Positions 4,592 to 7,088 of a DNA stretch of 7,088 bases are shown one piece after another. Each line of letters starts with the position of its first letter. The stretch's first letter is position 1. Position numbers and translations under genes: made by a program. The DNA comes from Desulfamplus sp. Lineage in GTDB: Bacteria > Desulfobacterota > Desulfobacteria > Desulfobacterales > Desulfobacteraceae. The stretch is from NCBI GenBank assembly GCA_015233755.1, contig JADFXA010000061.1, positions 1-7,088 of the forward strand, read 5' to 3'. Under the pieces are notes generated by a model. That model was not told the DNA's origin. It did not search any database and saw only the letters and a list, made by a program, of their open reading frames with translations.

Positions 4592-6625
4592 ATGGGCGAC
4601 ACAAATGTTTTAGAAACAACCGAGGCACAGATTGCTGTACATTGGCAAGAAGAAGATTACTACTATCCATCACCAAAGTTTATCGGCCAGGCAAACGTAA
4701 CTGACCCAGCCATTTACGAACGTTTCAGTTTAGACAAATTTCCCGAATGTTTTACAGAATATGCAGAGATGCTGACATGGTATAAATATTGGGATACCGT
4801 GTTAGATACAAGCGATGCCCCTTGCTGGAAGTGGTTTAAAGGGGGAAAAATCAATGCAAGCTACAACTGCATTGATCGTCATCTTAAAGATAACAAAAAC
4901 AAAACTGCAATTCATTTTGTGCCAGAGCTTGAAGAGGAGAGAATTGACCACATAACCTATCAGGAACTCTATGTTAGGGTTAATGAATTTGCCGCGCTCC
5001 TTCGGGATTTCGCAGGGTTAAAACGAGGCGATAGAGTTACGATCCACATGCCGATGTCTGCTGAACTTCCAATCACAATGCTTGCCTGTGCAAGACTTGG
5101 AGTTATCCACTCTGTTGTATTTGGAGGTTTTTCTGCAAGTGCTTGTGCTGACAGAATAGTTGACTCAAAATCAAGAGTCCTTATCAGCATGGATGCTTAC
5201 TATAGATCAGGCAAACTTCTAAATCATAAAATAAATGCTGATGAAGCCGTTGCTCTTGCAGCTAAAGATGGGCAAGTTGTTGATAAGGTGCTTGTGTGGC
5301 AGCGTTATCCTGGCAAATCCTCTACTGAGACACCTATGGCTGATGGTCGAGACTATTTTGTTAATGACGTTGTAAAAAAATATTATGGAGCTAGAGTTGA
5401 GCCTGAACAGATGCTCTCTGAAGAACCTCTATTTTTAATGTACACAAGCGGCACAACAGGCAAACCAAAAGGTGCTCAGCACGGAACAGGTGGTTATCTT
5501 GCTTATGTTACTGCAATGTCAAAATATATCCAAGATATTCACCCAACAGACGTCTATTGGTGTATGGCTGATATTGGCTGGATTACAGGACACTCATTTA
5601 TTGTATATGGACCACTTGCACTTTGCGCCTCAACTGTAATTTATGAAGGTGTGCCAACCTATCCAGATGCTGGGCGTTCATGGCGGATTGCACAAGCATT
5701 AGATGTCAATATTTTCCACACAGCACCTACAGCAATTCGTGCCCTACGAAAAATAGGCCCAAATGAACCAGCAAAATATAATTACCACTTTAAGCACATG
5801 ACAACTGTTGGAGAGCCAATTGAGCCTGAAGTTTGGAAATGGTATGAATCAGCAGTTGGTAAAGGGGAAGCAATCATTGTAGATACTTGGTGGCAGACAG
5901 AGACAGGCGGTTTTCTCTGCAGCACAGTTCCAGCAATCAAACCTATGAAGCCTGGCAGTGCTGGTCCTGGCGTTCCCGGAATTCACCCAATTATATATGA
6001 TGAAGATGGAAATGAGATTACTCAGCCCGGCATTGCTGGAAATATCTGCATACAAAATCCGTGGCCTGGTCAGATGCAAACTATTTGGGGAGATAGAGAC
6101 AGATTTGTAAAGACCTATTTTGCAAGATATTGCAAAAATCCAGAAAGCAAAGATTGGAGAGATTGGCCTTATATTGCAGGCGATGCTGCAACACGCTCTG
6201 CTGATGGTTACTACAGAATACTTGGACGAATTGACGATGTTATCAATGTCTCTGGACACAGACTTGGAACAAAAGAGATTGAGTCAGCAGCACTTGTTGT
6301 TCAAGAAGTTGCAGAAGCGGCTGTTGTACCTGTTGCCCATGAGATTAAAGGCAAAGAGCCAGACCTCTATATTGCCTTAAAACCTGGAATTCAAGCTACG
6401 GATGAGTTAGCACAAAAGATTTCAGACGCTATATGTAACCAAATTGGGAAAATCGCTAAACCAAGAAAAGTGTGGATTGTGCCCGATATGCCCAAAACCC
6501 GCTCTGGCAAGATTATGAGAAGAGTTCTTGGGGCTATCTCCAATAAAGGCGATGTCGGAAATGTTATGACCCTTGCCAACCCTGAAGTTGTTGAAACCAT
6601 TAAAACTCTTGTACAAAAATCGTAA
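4592..6625 (+). CDS. acs: Acetyl-CoA synthetase (AMP-forming)
   Basis: The 677-residue enzyme activates acetate with ATP and CoA through an acetyl-AMP intermediate, in the cytoplasm. The N-terminal ACAS_N region is at about 40-95 (WYKYWDTVLD, then NASYNCIDRHL). The adenylation motifs follow: P-loop YTSGTTGKPKG (284-294), VGEPIEPE, and TWWQTETGGF, whose second tryptophan (W434) is the residue that narrows the acyl pocket to acetate in known Acs enzymes. Next come YIAGD (527-531) and the hinge GRIDDVINVSGHR (545-557). The C-terminal PKTRSGKIMRR carries catalytic K640, the lysine acetylated by Pat-type enzymes in other bacteria. It is about 25 residues longer than the E. coli enzyme. AGGAG (4579-4583) lies eight bases before the ATG. 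One local variation is GAQHGTGGYL after the P-loop, where many Acs proteins have a hydrophobic residue and H-T-T. Confidence 0.95.
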   Translation: MGDTNVLETTEAQIAVHWQEEDYYYPSPKFIGQANVTDPAIYERFSLDKFPECFTEYAEMLTWYKYWDTVLDTSDAPCWKWFKGGKINASYNCIDRHLKDNKNKTAIHFVPELEEERIDHITYQELYVRVNEFAALLRDFAGLKRGDRVTIHMPMSAELPITMLACARLGVIHSVVFGGFSASACADRIVDSKSRVLISMDAYYRSGKLLNHKINADEAVALAAKDGQVVDKVLVWQRYPGKSSTETPMADGRDYFVNDVVKKYYGARVEPEQMLSEEPLFLMYTSGTTGKPKGAQHGTGGYLAYVTAMSKYIQDIHPTDVYWCMADIGWITGHSFIVYGPLALCASTVIYEGVPTYPDAGRSWRIAQALDVNIFHTAPTAIRALRKIGPNEPAKYNYHFKHMTTVGEPIEPEVWKWYESAVGKGEAIIVDTWWQTETGGFLCSTVPAIKPMKPGSAGPGVPGIHPIIYDEDGNEITQPGIAGNICIQNPWPGQMQTIWGDRDRFVKTYFARYCKNPESKDWRDWPYIAGDAATRSADGYYRILGRIDDVINVSGHRLGTKEIESAALVVQEVAEAAVVPVAHEIKGKEPDLYIALKPGIQATDELAQKISDAICNQIGKIAKPRKVWIVPDMPKTRSGKIMRRVLGAISNKGDVGNVMTLANPEVVETIKTLVQKS

Positions 6626-6675
6626 GCGAATCTTAAATTAAATTTCAATTATTGAAAAAATTGGATATTGTAACA

Positions 6676-6718
6676 TTTTTAGATTTGACGACTTTTCAAA
6701 AGTTGTCAAATCTAAAAA
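6676..6718. repeat. Long 21-bp hairpin between acs and prpE
   Basis: Bases 6676-6696 pair with 6698-6718 around a centre at 6697. All pairs are Watson-Crick except G6690 opposite T6704, which would be a G-U wobble in the plus-strand RNA. The core stem is AGATTTGAC-G-ACTTTT. The run of Ts lies before the stem and the run of As after it on both strands, which is opposite to an intrinsic terminator, so termination is not supported. It is more likely an RNA stability or processing hairpin between the two genes, or a protein site. An outer inverted repeat, AATTTCAATT (6641-6650) and AATTGAAATT (6735-6744), encloses it. Confidence 0.6.
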
Positions 6719-6798
6719 AAACAATTCATCTACAAATTGAAATTCATTAATTCAATCTTGAAAAATAAAAAGCTCATACATTTTAAGGACTTAAATCC

Positions 6799-7088
6799 AT
6801 GTCAAACTCATATAAAGATGCTTACGAAAAATCGCTAAATGATCCAAATAGCTTTTGGGGTTCTGTTGCAGAAGATTGTCATTGGTATAAAAAATGGGAT
6901 AAAGTGCTCGATGATTCCAATAAACCATTCTACAGATGGTTCACAGGGGCAGAGATGAACACCTGCTACAATGCTCTTGATTTTCACATAGATAACGGCA
7001 AAGGTGATAGAACAGCCTTGATTTATGACAGCCCTGTTACAGATACCAAGAAAACCTACACATTTAAAGAATTAAGAGATGAGGTTGC
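6799..7088 (+). CDS. prpE: Acyl-CoA synthetase, probably propionyl-CoA synthetase, N-terminal part (partial)
   Basis: The first 96 codons of a second AMP-forming acyl-CoA synthetase are visible; the gene runs off the right edge. The start MSNSYKDAYEKSLNDPNSFW, followed by WYKKWDKVLDDSNKPFYRWFTGAEMNTCYNALDFHI, fits the ACAS_N region of PrpE. PrpE proteins begin shortly before the Y-x3-S-x-N/D-P-x-x-FW block, whereas the neighbouring Acs has a much longer N-terminus. Near the edge, KTYTFKELRDEV begins the adenylation domain. AAGGA (6785-6789) lies nine bases before the ATG. The 173-base gap after acs and the same orientation suggest joint or linked expression for acetate and propionate activation. 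No substrate-determining residue is in the window, so a second acetyl-CoA synthetase remains possible. Confidence 0.78.
   Translation, partial: MSNSYKDAYEKSLNDPNSFWGSVAEDCHWYKKWDKVLDDSNKPFYRWFTGAEMNTCYNALDFHIDNGKGDRTALIYDSPVTDTKKTYTFKELRDEV

Noticed and set aside
6676..6720. Intrinsic terminator of acs
   Set aside because: The hairpin is strong, but a U-run does not follow it on either strand; the tract after the stem is A-rich.

Overview
The window comes from an AT-rich bacterial chromosome. It carries a core repair gene (the uvrB end), two acyl-CoA synthetases of the acetate/propionate type, and a co-directional gene block containing DUF166, LUD-domain and MTA/SAH-deaminase proteins. DUF166 is best known from methanogens and strictly anaerobic bacteria. 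Together with tandem acetyl- and propionyl-CoA synthetases this points to an anaerobic, fatty-acid-using bacterium, most likely a member of the Desulfobacterota (sulfate-reducer-like). The assignment is inferred from gene content and has not been checked by any search.

Layout. Positions 1-104 hold the last codons of uvrB on the plus strand, converging on a minus-strand block. Read in its own direction (right to left) the block runs: LUD-domain protein (3916-3263), DUF166 protein (3181-2546), double-ACT-domain protein (2511-1984), MTA/SAH deaminase mtaD (1910-567) and a small universal stress protein (530-138). The gaps are 81, 34, 73 and 36 bases, so a single operon is plausible. A GC-rich palindromic element sits in the ACT-mtaD gap, and a possible internal promoter lies in the LUD-DUF166 gap. 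A 675-base AT-rich region (3917-4591) separates this block from the divergent plus-strand acs gene (4592-6625). That region holds one good and one weaker sigma-70-like promoter for acs, an orphan Shine-Dalgarno-like sequence and a small palindrome/direct-repeat cluster. After acs, a 173-base gap with a long hairpin leads to the start of a second acyl-CoA synthetase, probably prpE, which runs off the window at 7088.

How the genes may work together. acs and prpE activate short-chain acids to acyl-CoA for oxidation or assimilation. In the minus block, only mtaD has a well-understood activity: deamination of S-adenosylhomocysteine or methylthioadenosine. The ACT protein is probably an amino-acid sensor or regulator. 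The LUD and DUF166 proteins both carry conserved-looking cysteines, and their roles are not known. The least explained part of the window is this LUD-DUF166-ACT-mtaD association. A link to methyl-cycle or one-carbon metabolism is a hypothesis only. I see no mobile element, CRISPR array, tRNA or rRNA gene.
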